Source: Marinibacterium anthonyi (GTDB lineage: Bacteria > Pseudomonadota > Alphaproteobacteria > Rhodobacterales > Rhodobacteraceae). Taken from it: a DNA stretch of 64,000 nucleotides. How positions within the stretch are numbered: position 1 is the first letter of the stretch; the number at the start of each line of letters is the position of its first letter. This document shows, one piece after another, positions 1-8,474 of the stretch. Both the position numbers and the translations under genes were made by a program. The stretch covers positions 62,001 to 126,000 of the forward strand of contig CP031585.1 in the NCBI GenBank assembly GCA_003217735.2. Reading direction: 5' to 3'. The notes under the pieces are model-generated. The model saw only the letters and a list, made by a program, of their open reading frames with translations, had not been told where the DNA came from and did not search any database.

Positions 1-1
1 T

Positions 2-178
2 CGGCTGTATCCGCTGATACGGCTGGACGGATGGCCCGACGGCCAGGCGGTCAGCCGGCTGGTGGTGATCGGGACCAACCTGGACGAGGCGCAGCTGCGC
101 AAGGACTTCGCCGCCCTAGGCCAAGCCGCGCCGCAGCCTTTCCTGTCCGCCGCGCTGGAGGCGTTCCGCAGGGGCTGA
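2..178 (+). CDS. CobW-family GTP-binding protein, C-terminal fragment
   Basis: Only the last 58 codons lie in the window; the frame is open through base 2 and ends at a TGA. The fragment (WPDGQ...LVVIGTNLDE...LRKDF) has the look of the CobW C-terminal domain, where a Trp-containing strand is followed by a V/F-IG-x-(D/N)LDE segment and a short helix. CobW-type G3E GTPases act as metal chaperones, some linked to cobalamin synthesis or zinc supply. It faces the cobinamide amidohydrolase gene tail to tail only 7 bases away, so a link with corrinoid metabolism is possible. The GTPase domain itself is outside the window, so subfamily and substrate metal cannot be judged. Confidence 0.6.
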   Translation, partial: RLYPLIRLDGWPDGQAVSRLVVIGTNLDEAQLRKDFAALGQAAPQPFLSAALEAFRRG

Positions 179-185
179 ACGTGGC

Positions 186-830
186 TCACCGGTCGGCGCG
201 GATCCAGGCCTGTGCGCCCTGCAGGACAGCCGTGTGCACCGCCCGCCCGATCGCCTCGCCCAGGGCTGTGTGAAGCCCGGCGTAACACGCGGCCCCGTCG
301 GGGGCCGCGACGGCCAGGCAATCGGTGCCTGTTCCCGTCGCGGGGCCATTGGGCAGGGGCCAGCCGGCGTCGATCACGGCGGTGGTGCGGGCCTGGACGG
401 CGATGCTCAGCGCTTCGATCAGGGCGGTTTGGGACAGGCCGGCCGACAGCTGCACGGCGACGTTGATCGTGCCCCAGTCGCGCCCCGAATAATCCACCCG
501 CGCGCCGACCCGTTCGGCGTTCGACAGCCCCGTGGTGGCGACGGCATGGGCGGTGATGTCATCGACCGTGGCGATGCATTGGGTGAAACGGGACACATCG
601 CGCGAGGTCAGGAAGGCCACGGCATCGTCCGCGCCGCGCGCCGCCAGGTCCGTGGCGAACCAGTCGGTCACGTCCAGGTCGGGCGGCAGGTCGCTGTTGT
701 GGACCTCGCGCCAGAGGATGCGGGTTGCCGTCACGAAGCCGGGCCGGTGCGGCGCCCAGCTAAGCACATTCTGCGGCGCGCCCAGGTCGAAGTCCAGCCA
801 GGGCCGGTCCAGCGTGACGCGCGCCATCAC
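186..830 (-). CDS. cbiZ: adenosylcobinamide amidohydrolase CbiZ
   Basis: A 214-residue protein of the CbiZ family, which cleaves the amide bond of (pseudo)cobinamide precursors to give adenosylcobyric acid, so that salvaged incomplete corrinoids can be rebuilt into cobalamin. Family landmarks are visible: GLSNAERVG near residue 102, a TINVAVQLSAGLSQTALIEA stretch, VQARTTAVIDAG and GPATGTGTDC near residue 170. It is the last gene of the btuB-btuF-btuC-btuD-cbiZ operon and its start overlaps the btuD stop by four bases, which suggests translational coupling. The placement after a corrinoid importer fits salvage of imported cobinamides, as described for CbiZ in Rhodobacter. Cytoplasmic, no signal peptide. 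Confidence 0.9.
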   Translation of the reverse strand: MMARVTLDRPWLDFDLGAPQNVLSWAPHRPGFVTATRILWREVHNSDLPPDLDVTDWFATDLAARGADDAVAFLTSRDVSRFTQCIATVDDITAHAVATTGLSNAERVGARVDYSGRDWGTINVAVQLSAGLSQTALIEALSIAVQARTTAVIDAGWPLPNGPATGTGTDCLAVAAPDGAACYAGLHTALGEAIGRAVHTAVLQGAQAWIRADR

Positions 831-1582
831 AGCACGCCGAGCGGCTGGAACACCGGCCCCTCCGGCGTCTGTTCGTGAAAGATGGATATGCCATAGGCCC
901 GCGCCATCAAGTCGGGCGTCAGCACCTTGGCCGGGGGACCATCGGCCAGGATGCGGCCCCCGGCCAGCAGGATCAGCCGGGTGCAGTGGCGCGCGGCCAG
1001 CCCAAGGTCATGGAGCGAGGCAAAGACCGACCGGCCGTCGCGCGCGAGGTCGGCAAAGGCGGTCATGGTCGAGATCTGGTGCGCCGGGTCCAGCCCGGCG
1101 ACGGGTTCGTCCGCCATCAGCAGGGCGGTGTCCTGCGCCATGGCGCGGGCCAGAAGGGCGCGGGCCTGTTCGCCCCCCGACAGCCGCGAGGCGGCGCGCT
1201 GGCGGAACGCCTCCAGCCCCATGCGGGCGATCACCCGGTCGACCAGCGCCTGGTCGGCGGGCGACAGGCGGGCGCCGGCGGGCAGATGCGGCGTGCGGCC
1301 CAGCGACACCAGCCGCTCCACGGTGATCGGCCAGGCGATCTCGCGTTGTTGGGGCATCCAGGCGGCGGCGCGGGCGCGGTCCCGGGGGGGCAGGGTGGCG
1401 AGCGACGAAGTGCCCTGCGCCGGGATCAGGCCAAGGGCGGCACGCATCAGGCTGGTCTTGCCGGCGCCGTTGGGGCCCAGCAGGCCGACGAATTCGCCCG
1501 CCCCGATGGTCAGCGACACGTCGTGCAGCACGGGCCGGTCGCGCAGCGTCAGCGACAGGTTCTGCAGCGTCAGCCCGGTCAT
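827..1582 (-). CDS. btuD: corrinoid ABC transporter ATPase (BtuD/FecE type)
   Basis: A 251-residue ABC ATPase of the iron-siderophore/cobalamin branch. Walker A is GPNGAGKT at residues 36-43, the signature is LSGGEQAR, Walker B ends in LLMADEP, and the switch His lies in SLHDLG. The start is the ATG that overlaps the permease stop by four bases; an upstream reading frame exists but is only a shadow of the permease. It would energise the BtuC-like permease for import of cobalamin or cobinamide across the inner membrane. Substrate is inferred from the riboswitch and cbiZ in the same operon; by sequence alone it could serve a siderophore. Confidence 0.85.
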   Translation of the reverse strand: MTGLTLQNLSLTLRDRPVLHDVSLTIGAGEFVGLLGPNGAGKTSLMRAALGLIPAQGTSSLATLPPRDRARAAAWMPQQREIAWPITVERLVSLGRTPHLPAGARLSPADQALVDRVIARMGLEAFRQRAASRLSGGEQARALLARAMAQDTALLMADEPVAGLDPAHQISTMTAFADLARDGRSVFASLHDLGLAARHCTRLILLAGGRILADGPPAKVLTPDLMARAYGISIFHEQTPEGPVFQPLGVL

Positions 1583-2562
1583 GCCAGCCCCTTGCGCGTC
1601 TTGTAGATGAGGTGCAGGAACAGCGGCGCGCCGACCAGCGCGGTCAGCACCCCCAGCTTCAGGTCGCGTTCGGGCAGGATCAGGCGCACGGCGATATCGG
1701 CCATCAGCAGCATGGCCGCCCCGCCAAGGGCGGACGCCTTCAGCAGGCGCGCCGGCTGGGCGCCGACGAAGGGGCGCAGGATGTGCGGCACCACCAGCCC
1801 GATGAACCCGATGGCGCCCGCAACGGCGGTTGCGGCGCCGACAAGGCAGGCGGTGCCCAGCACCAGCAGCAGGCGCATCCGGGGCAGGCGGATGCCCATG
1901 GTGGTCGCCGCGTCTTCGCCCAGCGTCAGCGCATCCAGCCCCCGGCCCATCGACAGCAGCAGCCCGGCGCCCAGCAGGCCGAAGGGCAGGAACAGCCAGA
2001 CATGCTGCATCGACCGGTCGGCGAGGGACCCCATCATCCAGAACACGATCTCGTTCGCGGCAAAGGGATTGGGCGACAGGTTCAGCACCAGCGAGGTCAG
2101 CGCCGAGGCCATGGCGGATATCGCGATCCCCGCCAGGATCAGGGTCAGCGTGTCGCCCTGCGGGGCGGCCAGCAGCATCACCAGCAGGACACCGGCGACG
2201 GCCCCCGCCAGCGCGGCCAGCGGCAGGCCGAAGGTGCCCATGGCCGCCAGCCCGGTGTTGATGGCGATCACCGCGCCCAGGGCGGCAGAGGCCGAGACGC
2301 CGATCAGCCCCGGTTCGGCCAGCGGGTTGCGAAGGTAGCCCTGCATCGCCGCCCCGCTCAGCCCCAGCCCGGCGCCGATCATCAGCGCCAGCAGCGCGCG
2401 CGGCAGGCGGATTTCGCGCATGACCAGCGTCAGGGGGCCGTAATCGTCGGAAAACAGCGCCGAAAGACACTCCCATGGACCGACCTGCGCCTGCCCGATG
2501 ACCAGCGAGGCGGTGAACAGCACCAGGACCAACCCGGCAAGGCCAAGCATCAGGCGGGTCAC
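1579..2562 (-). CDS. btuC: corrinoid ABC transporter permease (BtuC/FecCD type)
   Basis: A 327-residue, very hydrophobic FecCD-family permease with about ten membrane segments. Typical family features are PRALLALMIGAGLGLSGAAMQ near residues 53-73, RNPLAEPGLIGVS just after it, and the cytoplasmic-loop sequence GFIGLVVPHILR near residue 250, which contacts the ATPase. It overlaps btuF upstream and btuD downstream by four bases each, so the three parts are co-translated. Role: inner-membrane channel for corrinoids delivered by the periplasmic binding protein. The corrinoid assignment comes from operon context and the B12 riboswitch. Confidence 0.88.
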   Translation of the reverse strand: MTRLMLGLAGLVLVLFTASLVIGQAQVGPWECLSALFSDDYGPLTLVMREIRLPRALLALMIGAGLGLSGAAMQGYLRNPLAEPGLIGVSASAALGAVIAINTGLAAMGTFGLPLAALAGAVAGVLLVMLLAAPQGDTLTLILAGIAISAMASALTSLVLNLSPNPFAANEIVFWMMGSLADRSMQHVWLFLPFGLLGAGLLLSMGRGLDALTLGEDAATTMGIRLPRMRLLLVLGTACLVGAATAVAGAIGFIGLVVPHILRPFVGAQPARLLKASALGGAAMLLMADIAVRLILPERDLKLGVLTALVGAPLFLHLIYKTRKGLA

Positions 2563-3386
2563 GGGCGCGGCTCCATCCGGCGGCGTTCGTCGGCCAGCGT
2601 TTCGATCGCGCGCAGCACGTGGGGCGTGCCGCAGACCCAGTCGGCATCGCGCATCTGCCCGGCACCGCTTTGGGCGGCCAGGGCGCGCACGACCGGGTGG
2701 GTCAGGATCTCTTCGGCGCGGGAGGGGTGCGCGTAGGGGGTGGTGGCGATCAGCAGGTCGGGATCGGACAGCACCAGCAGTTCCAGCGGCAGCGCGCCCA
2801 GGCTGTCATACCCCAGCTCGGCCGCGATATTGGCGAAACCGGCGGCCTCGACGATCTGGCCGGCCAGCGACCGGGGGCCGGAGGTATAGCCGTTGGCCGC
2901 GTAAAGCGCGGCGCGGGGGCGGTCCTGCGCGGCGGTTTCCAATGCGGCAAGGCGGGCATCGTAATCGGCCAGCAGGGCGGCGGCGGCGTCTTCGCGGCCC
3001 AGAACCGCGCCCATCTGGACGATCCGGTCGCGGACGTCGTCCAGCGACCGGGCGGGTTGTACCTGGACGACGGGGATGCCCAGGCGGCGCAGCATGTCGG
3101 TGGTGGCCAGCCGCGAATAGGATCCGGCGACGACCAGGTCGGGCTGCAGCAGATAGATCTCCTCGGCCAGCCCGTGGTTGACGGGGTAGGCCATGGCGTC
3201 ATCCGCCATGGCCGAGGACCGGGGATCGCGCGCGATGTAGGAGACCGACAGCAATTGCCCGGGCGCGGCCAGCAGCATCGCCAGCTGGTCGGTGCACAGG
3301 TTCATCGACACCACCCGCGCCGGCCCGGCATGGGCGGCTGTGGCGGCCCAGAGCAGGGCAAGAAGAAGACCGGACAGGGATTTCAT
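2559..3386 (-). CDS. btuF: periplasmic corrinoid-binding protein (BtuF-like)
   Basis: A 275-residue substrate-binding protein of the BtuF/FecB class. Residues 1-20 form a Sec signal peptide (MKSLSGLLLALLWAATAAHA). The mature part begins with PARVVSMNLCTDQLAMLL, followed by the class-III binding-protein pattern of two domains joined by a long helix. LVVAGSYSR and RRLGIPVVQV mark the N-lobe; the C-lobe carries DPDLLIATTPY. Its gene sits 17 bases after the TonB receptor gene, so outer-membrane and inner-membrane parts of the uptake route are co-transcribed. Related binding proteins exist for haem and siderophores; the riboswitch and cbiZ favour corrinoids. Confidence 0.85.
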   Translation of the reverse strand: MKSLSGLLLALLWAATAAHAGPARVVSMNLCTDQLAMLLAAPGQLLSVSYIARDPRSSAMADDAMAYPVNHGLAEEIYLLQPDLVVAGSYSRLATTDMLRRLGIPVVQVQPARSLDDVRDRIVQMGAVLGREDAAAALLADYDARLAALETAAQDRPRAALYAANGYTSGPRSLAGQIVEAAGFANIAAELGYDSLGALPLELLVLSDPDLLIATTPYAHPSRAEEILTHPVVRALAAQSGAGQMRDADWVCGTPHVLRAIETLADERRRMEPRP

Positions 3387-3403
3387 GACTCAAACAGGGG
3401 GGA

Positions 3404-5308
3404 TCAGAAGCTGGCGCGCAACCCGATATAGGCCGCCCGCCCGCGCGAGGCATAGCCCCAGACGTCGGAATATTCCTTGTCCAAGAGGTTGGTGATCCGC
3501 CCGGTCAGCACCAGATTGTCGGTCAGGTCGTACTGGGCCGAGACATCCACCGTGGCGTAGTTCGCCAATTCCTCGGTCGCGTAGGCGCCCCAGTACTGGG
3601 TGTCGTAATTGCCGGCGACGTAATGCAGATCGCCGGTGACCGACCCGCGCCCGCCGAAGATGTCGTGCGTGGCGCTTAGCAGGATGTCGTGCCTGGGCCG
3701 GCGGATTTCGACCGAACCGTCGGGGTTTTCGGCATCGAGGTAGGTATAGGACAGCCGCAGGCTGAGCGCGTCGGTCGCGGCCAGCTGCGCGGCCAGTTCG
3801 ACGCCCTGGCGCGGGCTGTCGCCGTCTTCGTTTTCGTAGGAGAAGACCGAGGCGCCGCTGACCGGATCGACACCGGCGAAATAGCTGACGATCTCGTTCG
3901 TCAGGGTCTCGTTGAAATAGGTGACGTCGACCAGCCCGCGCCCTTGCAGAAAGGGCAGTTCGACGCCCAGATCGAAGCCGGTGTTTTCTTCGGGCTTCAG
4001 GTCGGGGTTTCCAAGGTAGACCTGCGTCCCGTAATCCTCGTCCGAATACAGTTCGAAATAGGTGGGGTTCACGATGCCCTTGCCGGCCGAGGCATGCAGG
4101 CGGATGCCGGTCGCCGTGGTGTAGGACCCGCTGGCGGTCCAGGTGGTGGCATCGGCGAAGACGTCGTTGACATCGCGCCGCGCGCCCAGCTGGATCGACA
4201 GCCCGTTGTCGAAGGTGCCCCGGTATTCCAGCGCCACGGAACTGGTTTCGCGTTCGTACAGCGGGTTGGTGGACGAGGAATCGCGCTGCCATTCGAGGAA
4301 AACGTTCAGCAGGTGGCTGGCGGTGTCCACCGCCGGCCCGTCGATGCCGAAGCTGGCGATGTACTTGGCCGACTGGGTGTCGGTTTCGGTCCAGGCGCCG
4401 CCATTGGCGGATTGGTCGAAATCGGTGCGTTCATAGGACAGGCGGTGGGTCAGACGCCCGCCAAGGCTGTCGTATTGGCCCCAGACCTGGGCGATCTGTT
4501 CGTGGCGGTCGGAATAGGGCACCGGGTCGTCGACGACGTATTGATCGGCGGTCGTGGCCAGGTAATCGGTGCTGTCCTCGCGATAGCGTTCCTCGGACCG
4601 GCGAAAGTTGAAGCCCAGCGTCAGGTCGGGCGTCACGAGGTAGTCGCCGGTCAGCTGGACGGTGCCGCGCCGGATACCGTCCTTTTCGCCGTCGCTGCCC
4701 GACAGGTCATATCCCTTGTCGTCGTCATAGGCCGTGTTGAAGGCCAGCCCGCCCTTGTCGGTGCGCGTCGACACCCGGGCCGAGCCACGATAGCCATCCG
4801 TCCCGACCTCGACCGTGCCGCCGTATTCTGAGCCATAGCCGCCCGATCTGGTGATGATGTTGATCACCCCGGCCGAGGCGTTGGATCCGTAGAACACCGA
4901 TTGAGGCCCGCGCAGCACCTCGATGCGGTCGATGTTGGCGGTGTCGAGCCCGCTGAAGACGTATTCGCTGTCCCCGCCGGCGGCTTCGATGCCGTCGATC
5001 AGGACCAGCGTGTGATTGGCCTCGCCGCCGCGAATGCGGACCTGGGTAAAGCTGTCGCCAGACCCGTTGACCTGCACGCCCGGCACCGCGCGCAGCGCGT
5101 CCTGGACGGTGGTGATGCCGCGCGCCTCGATCTCTTCGGCGGTGATGACGGTGGCGGCGCGGCCATAGCGCTGCGCCTCGATCGGGGTGAACCCCCCCGA
5201 GACGACGATTTCGCCCAGCTCGGTCGCGTCCGCGTCCTCGGCGTATTGGGCCAACGAAAGGGTCGGGGTGAAGGCGGTCAGCGCGGCGGCGGCCAATGTC
5301 TGTTTCAT
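3404..5308 (-). CDS. btuB: TonB-dependent corrinoid receptor (BtuB-like)
   Basis: A 634-residue outer-membrane receptor. It has a signal peptide of about 20 residues, a TonB-box-like stretch (ELGEIVVSG) near residue 30, a plug domain with ATVITAEEIEARGITTVQDAL and IDRIEVLRGPQSVFYGSNA, and a C-terminal 22-strand barrel that ends in Phe (GLRASF). Length and plug motifs match BtuB (about 600 residues). It is the first gene of the operon and lies directly behind the cobalamin riboswitch, so expression should fall when adenosylcobalamin is plentiful. A GAGGA ribosome site precedes the ATG. Function: energy-dependent capture of cobalamin or other corrinoids. Confidence 0.9.
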   Translation of the reverse strand: MKQTLAAAALTAFTPTLSLAQYAEDADATELGEIVVSGGFTPIEAQRYGRAATVITAEEIEARGITTVQDALRAVPGVQVNGSGDSFTQVRIRGGEANHTLVLIDGIEAAGGDSEYVFSGLDTANIDRIEVLRGPQSVFYGSNASAGVINIITRSGGYGSEYGGTVEVGTDGYRGSARVSTRTDKGGLAFNTAYDDDKGYDLSGSDGEKDGIRRGTVQLTGDYLVTPDLTLGFNFRRSEERYREDSTDYLATTADQYVVDDPVPYSDRHEQIAQVWGQYDSLGGRLTHRLSYERTDFDQSANGGAWTETDTQSAKYIASFGIDGPAVDTASHLLNVFLEWQRDSSSTNPLYERETSSVALEYRGTFDNGLSIQLGARRDVNDVFADATTWTASGSYTTATGIRLHASAGKGIVNPTYFELYSDEDYGTQVYLGNPDLKPEENTGFDLGVELPFLQGRGLVDVTYFNETLTNEIVSYFAGVDPVSGASVFSYENEDGDSPRQGVELAAQLAATDALSLRLSYTYLDAENPDGSVEIRRPRHDILLSATHDIFGGRGSVTGDLHYVAGNYDTQYWGAYATEELANYATVDVSAQYDLTDNLVLTGRITNLLDKEYSDVWGYASRGRAAYIGLRASF

Positions 5309-5330
5309 GGGTCCTCACGGGGTCCAGAAA

Positions 5331-5346
5331 CCCTGCCGGGGCAGGG
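5331..5346 (-). terminator. hairpin between riboswitch and btuB (possible expression platform)
   Basis: On the minus strand the leader holds a six-pair stem, CCCTGC/GCAGGG with a four-base loop, followed by GTTTCTGG. It lies between the riboswitch and the btuB ribosome site. It could act as a weak terminator or as part of the B12-dependent switch that hides the start region. Only the local fold is seen; no competing antiterminator was worked out. Confidence 0.35.
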
Positions 5347-5469
5347 CACGTCGAATGAAGTCCTTGGACGCCATGGGGACACCACGGGGTTCCGCAGACG
5401 GTGCAGGTCTCACCGCTACGGAAGAACCGTTGCCCGTGACGCCGCCCGCGCCCGAACAGGGTGATCGCT

Positions 5470-5665
5470 CTGGCAGGTCTCCTGACTCGCGGGTCAAAGC
5501 TTTGCCGCGCCTTCCCATCCCCGAAGGGAACAGTGGCGACATGCCGGCATCGCTCTCCGCTTACAGTTGCGGGGGCAGTCACGGAATTGGCCGCCCGCTT
5601 TGGGGGGCCGTACCGTGTTCCCTATTATCCGACGGTTTCCCGCCCGGACCAGAACGGGAGGAGCG
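5470..5665 (-). promoter_or_regulatory. cobalamin riboswitch
   Basis: Read on the minus strand, the region has the hallmark blocks of the AdoCbl riboswitch in the right order: a GGGAACACGGT-like block near 5620, then CCGTGACTGCCCCCGCAACTG followed by AAGCGGAGAGC near 5570-5590. A CATGTCGCCACTGTTCCC block follows, and last the B12 box GAGTCAGGAGACCTGCC at about 5472-5488. The 5' boundary is approximate. It precedes btuB by about 160 bases. Such elements bind adenosylcobalamin and lower expression of downstream uptake genes, so the whole btuB-cbiZ operon should be repressed by B12. Confidence 0.93.
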
Positions 5666-5736
5666 TTCGGGGATTGCCCGCGTTCTGTCAAGCCGGTCGG
5701 GGCGTCAATGTCACTTGCAGGTTGTATCCGTTGCCG

Positions 5737-6372
5737 TCAGGCGACGGGCGTGACAACGGCCATCTGGGCATAGCGGCGATAGAGCCACGTATGATCGACC
5801 GATGCCGCGCCAAGCCCGTGCAACACGGTTTGAAGGTCTTCGCGCGGGCTGACGTGGAATTTCGCCAGCCAGGCCCGCAGCAGGGTGCGAAAGGCGCGGG
5901 GCAGGGCGACCTGATCGCCGAAATCGACGATCAGCAGCCGGCCGCCGGGGGCCACGTGGCGCAGCGCCTCGGCCACCGCGCCTTGCCAGTCGGGGATCAT
6001 CGACAGGCTGTAGGACAGCACGACGCGGTCGAATTGCGCCTGTCCGAACAGGGTTTCGGGATCGAAGGCGCAGGCATCGCCCTGCGCCAGTGTCGCCCGT
6101 GCGCCCAGCTTGGCGCGGGCGCTGGCCAGCATCTGGGACGAGATATCCAGCCCGTAGAGAGTGCAGTCGGGATAGCGCCGCCCGATCAGGTCGAGGTTGC
6201 GGCCCGTCCCGCAGGCGATTTCCAGCACGCGGGCACCGGGCGGCGCGTCGATCCTGTCGATCAGGCGGTCGCGGCCCAGCAAGTAGTACTTGCGCGTGAC
6301 GTCGTAGATGCGCCGCTGATGGCGATAGATGTCGTCCATCAGGGTGCCGTGGATGTCGGTGCTGTCGGTCAT
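5737..6372 (-). CDS. btaB: BtaB-like N-methyltransferase for betaine lipid
   Basis: A 211-residue class I SAM-dependent methyltransferase. Motif I is VLEIACGTGRN near residue 46, the acidic turn is LYGLDIS, motif II is DRVVLSYSLSMI and the post-motif is APGGRLLIVDFG. The ATG chosen (MTDSTDIHG) starts 4 bases after the btaA stop; a longer reading upstream would overlap btaA. BtaB adds three methyl groups to diacylglycerylhomoserine, giving the phosphorus-free betaine lipid DGTS. The neighbour upstream is the matching BtaA enzyme, which makes this specific call much safer than the sequence alone would. Confidence 0.88.
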   Translation of the reverse strand: MTDSTDIHGTLMDDIYRHQRRIYDVTRKYYLLGRDRLIDRIDAPPGARVLEIACGTGRNLDLIGRRYPDCTLYGLDISSQMLASARAKLGARATLAQGDACAFDPETLFGQAQFDRVVLSYSLSMIPDWQGAVAEALRHVAPGGRLLIVDFGDQVALPRAFRTLLRAWLAKFHVSPREDLQTVLHGLGAASVDHTWLYRRYAQMAVVTPVA

Positions 6373-6376
6373 CGTT

Positions 6377-7603
6377 TCAGCCTTCGAACCGGTACAGATG
6401 CACCGCGCCGTAGATCGCCGACCGGTCATTGGCGGTGGCCTTCGCCGATGCGTCGGCGTCGTAGCGCCAGCGCGACAATATCGCGTTGGGCACGCGTCCG
6501 GGCAGGATATCCCGGGTGCCGCCGGTGCGGAACAGCACCCGCGCGCCGGGCGCGGCGGTGCGCGTGATTTCGGACCACAGCGCGGTCAGCTGCGCGTCGG
6601 TCATCCAATCCTGCGCGTCGAGCAGGATACAGACGTCCTGGCTGGCGCCCGGCGCTTCGGCCAGTACATCGGTGACGGACCGGTTCAGCACGCTGACCCG
6701 CGCGGCATTGGTGCGCACCTTGTCGAAATGGCGGGCCTGCAGGTAGGGCGGCACCGGGCCGTCGCCGGCGGGCGCATAGCCGCGATTGGCGGCCTGCCAG
6801 GCGAAGTAATTGTCGGACATGGGAAAATCGCAGAACAGCTTGCGCGTGCGGTCGCGCAGCACGGCGATGATGTCACCGCCGCCATCCGCCGCCAGCTTGT
6901 CGTATTGCGCCGGCGGGATGCCCAGCCCGAACAGCGCCGCGCGCTGGCGGGCCAGGAACCGCACGGCCCGTGTTTCGAACAGCGGCGCGATCCGGGTGTC
7001 GAAGAAGGCCCGTTGGTCGTCCAGTGTGCGGGCCTCGAGCAGGGGCGTGAAATCGACGCCGAAGACGCGGCAGATCCCGTGCGTGGTGCCGATGAACCGG
7101 CCCAGCAGCCCGTGGCGATAGAACCCCTTGCCCAGCAGGCGCACGCGGCGGCCGGTGATCGACGGGTCGGTCCACCAGGCCCGCGTGGTGGCATCCAGGT
7201 GCGGGGCGACGAACCGGTCGAACCGGGCGATGTTTTCGGGCCGGTCGGCATGGCCGAACATGTCGTAAAAGGCGGCGTGGTCGGGCAGGTGACGGGCGGC
7301 GGCCAGTTTCATCCGGTTCAGCGCCACGTGGGCCGGCGACAGGTCGACCGCCGTGATCGAGGCGGGATCGGCCGTCAGGTAGGACATCATGTTGCACCCG
7401 CCGGACGCGATACAGACCACCCGGTCCCCGGGCCCAAGCCCCAGCGCGTCCATGTCGGCGACCGGGTCTTCCCAGATCTGGGCATAGACCAGCCCCTGGA
7501 ACAGCCGCCCGAACAGCCGCTCCAGCAGCCCGTCCGACGTCAGCGCGCCATTCTGGTTGACGGCCGCGTCGATGCGGTCGCGAACGGTTTGCATATGGGT
7601 CAT
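6377..7603 (-). CDS. btaA: BtaA: diacylglycerol 3-amino-3-carboxypropyltransferase
   Basis: A 408-residue DUF3419/BtaA-family protein. It shows the family block GLVYAQIWEDPVADMDAL near residue 36, a SAM-binding-like VVCIASGGCNMMSYL, AVDLSPAHVALNRMK, and LFCDFPMSDNYF in the C-terminal half. BtaA transfers the homoserine part of SAM to diacylglycerol, the first step of DGTS synthesis at the membrane. It starts at an ATG 11 bases after the upstream plcP gene and is followed by btaB after 3 bases, so plcP-btaA-btaB form one unit. The upstream enzyme can supply the diacylglycerol substrate. Phosphate control is suggested by the Pho-box-like site before plcP. Confidence 0.92.
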   Translation of the reverse strand: MTHMQTVRDRIDAAVNQNGALTSDGLLERLFGRLFQGLVYAQIWEDPVADMDALGLGPGDRVVCIASGGCNMMSYLTADPASITAVDLSPAHVALNRMKLAAARHLPDHAAFYDMFGHADRPENIARFDRFVAPHLDATTRAWWTDPSITGRRVRLLGKGFYRHGLLGRFIGTTHGICRVFGVDFTPLLEARTLDDQRAFFDTRIAPLFETRAVRFLARQRAALFGLGIPPAQYDKLAADGGGDIIAVLRDRTRKLFCDFPMSDNYFAWQAANRGYAPAGDGPVPPYLQARHFDKVRTNAARVSVLNRSVTDVLAEAPGASQDVCILLDAQDWMTDAQLTALWSEITRTAAPGARVLFRTGGTRDILPGRVPNAILSRWRYDADASAKATANDRSAIYGAVHLYRFEG

Positions 7604-7614
7604 CGTGGTGCCTT

Positions 7615-8433
7615 TCATTCCGCCGGCGGCAGGGCCAGCGGTTCCTTGCTGCGCGCGATCTTCCTGCGCGACATGCGGCGCGCCAGAAGCAGCTTGCGGG
7701 TGATGGCCTGTTCCCAGTCGACCAGGCGCAGCGATCCGTCCTCGTCCTCGACGATGGCGGTGCAGCTTTCGACCCAGTCGCCGGTGTTCACGTAGAGGAT
7801 GTCGTCGATCCGACGCATGTTGGCGTGGTGGATGTGGCCACAGATCACCCCGTCGTACGTGCCGCGCCGGGCGCAATCGGCCAGCACGTCCTCGTACTGG
7901 CCGATGAAGTTCACCGCGTGCTTGACCTGCTGCTTGGTCCACTTGGACAGCGACCAGTAGCTGTGGCTCCACAATCGGCGGATGCGGTTGATGCGCGGGT
8001 TGCACCAGATCAGGAATTCATAGGCCCGGTCCCCCAGCAGTGCCAGCCAGCGGGCGTTCATCACGATGACGTCGAACTGATCGCCATGGGTCACCAGGTA
8101 GCGCTTGCCGTCGCGGGCGGTGAAATCGGCTTGGGGCACCACCTCGATCCCGCCGAAATGGGTGCCGAAGTAATCGCGCATCACCTCGTCGTGGTTGCCG
8201 GGAATGAAGATGATCCGCGTGCCCTGGCGCGCCTTGTCCAGGAACGCCTGCACCACGTCGTTGTGGGCCTGCGGCCAGTGCCAGCCGCGCTTCATCTTCC
8301 ATCCGTCGAAGATGTCGCCGACCAGGTAGATCGTCTCGGCTTCGTATTTCGCCAGGAAATCCAGCAGCAGGTCCGCCTGGCAGCCACGGGTGCCCAGGTG
8401 AAGATCCGACAGGAAAATGGTTCGATGATACAC
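7615..8433 (-). CDS. plcP: PlcP-type metallophosphoesterase (phospholipase C for lipid remodelling)
   Basis: A 272-residue calcineurin-like phosphoesterase. Metal-ligand motifs are in order: SDLHLG (residues 9-14), VGDIFD (38-43), PGNHDE, THGDQFD and GHIHH. Such proteins are often labelled UDP-2,3-diacylglucosamine hydrolase (LpxH), but position directly before btaAB matches PlcP, which removes phosphocholine or phosphoethanolamine head groups and leaves diacylglycerol. No ATG lies near the conserved core, so a GTG at 8433 was chosen. A start at 8607 would add 58 low-complexity residues and would place the Pho-box-like promoter inside the gene. PlcP supplies diacylglycerol to BtaA. Confidence 0.82.
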   Translation of the reverse strand: MYHRTIFLSDLHLGTRGCQADLLLDFLAKYEAETIYLVGDIFDGWKMKRGWHWPQAHNDVVQAFLDKARQGTRIIFIPGNHDEVMRDYFGTHFGGIEVVPQADFTARDGKRYLVTHGDQFDVIVMNARWLALLGDRAYEFLIWCNPRINRIRRLWSHSYWSLSKWTKQQVKHAVNFIGQYEDVLADCARRGTYDGVICGHIHHANMRRIDDILYVNTGDWVESCTAIVEDEDGSLRLVDWEQAITRKLLLARRMSRRKIARSKEPLALPPAE

Positions 8434-8474
8434 CGGCTCGTCCGCGTCCTGTTTCCGGGCCCTTTTGAGCGGGG

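Noticed and set aside
7615-8433. UDP-2,3-diacylglucosamine hydrolase (LpxH) for the phosphoesterase before btaA
   Set aside because: Motifs are shared by both groups, but linkage with btaA and btaB and the Pho-box-like promoter point to PlcP.
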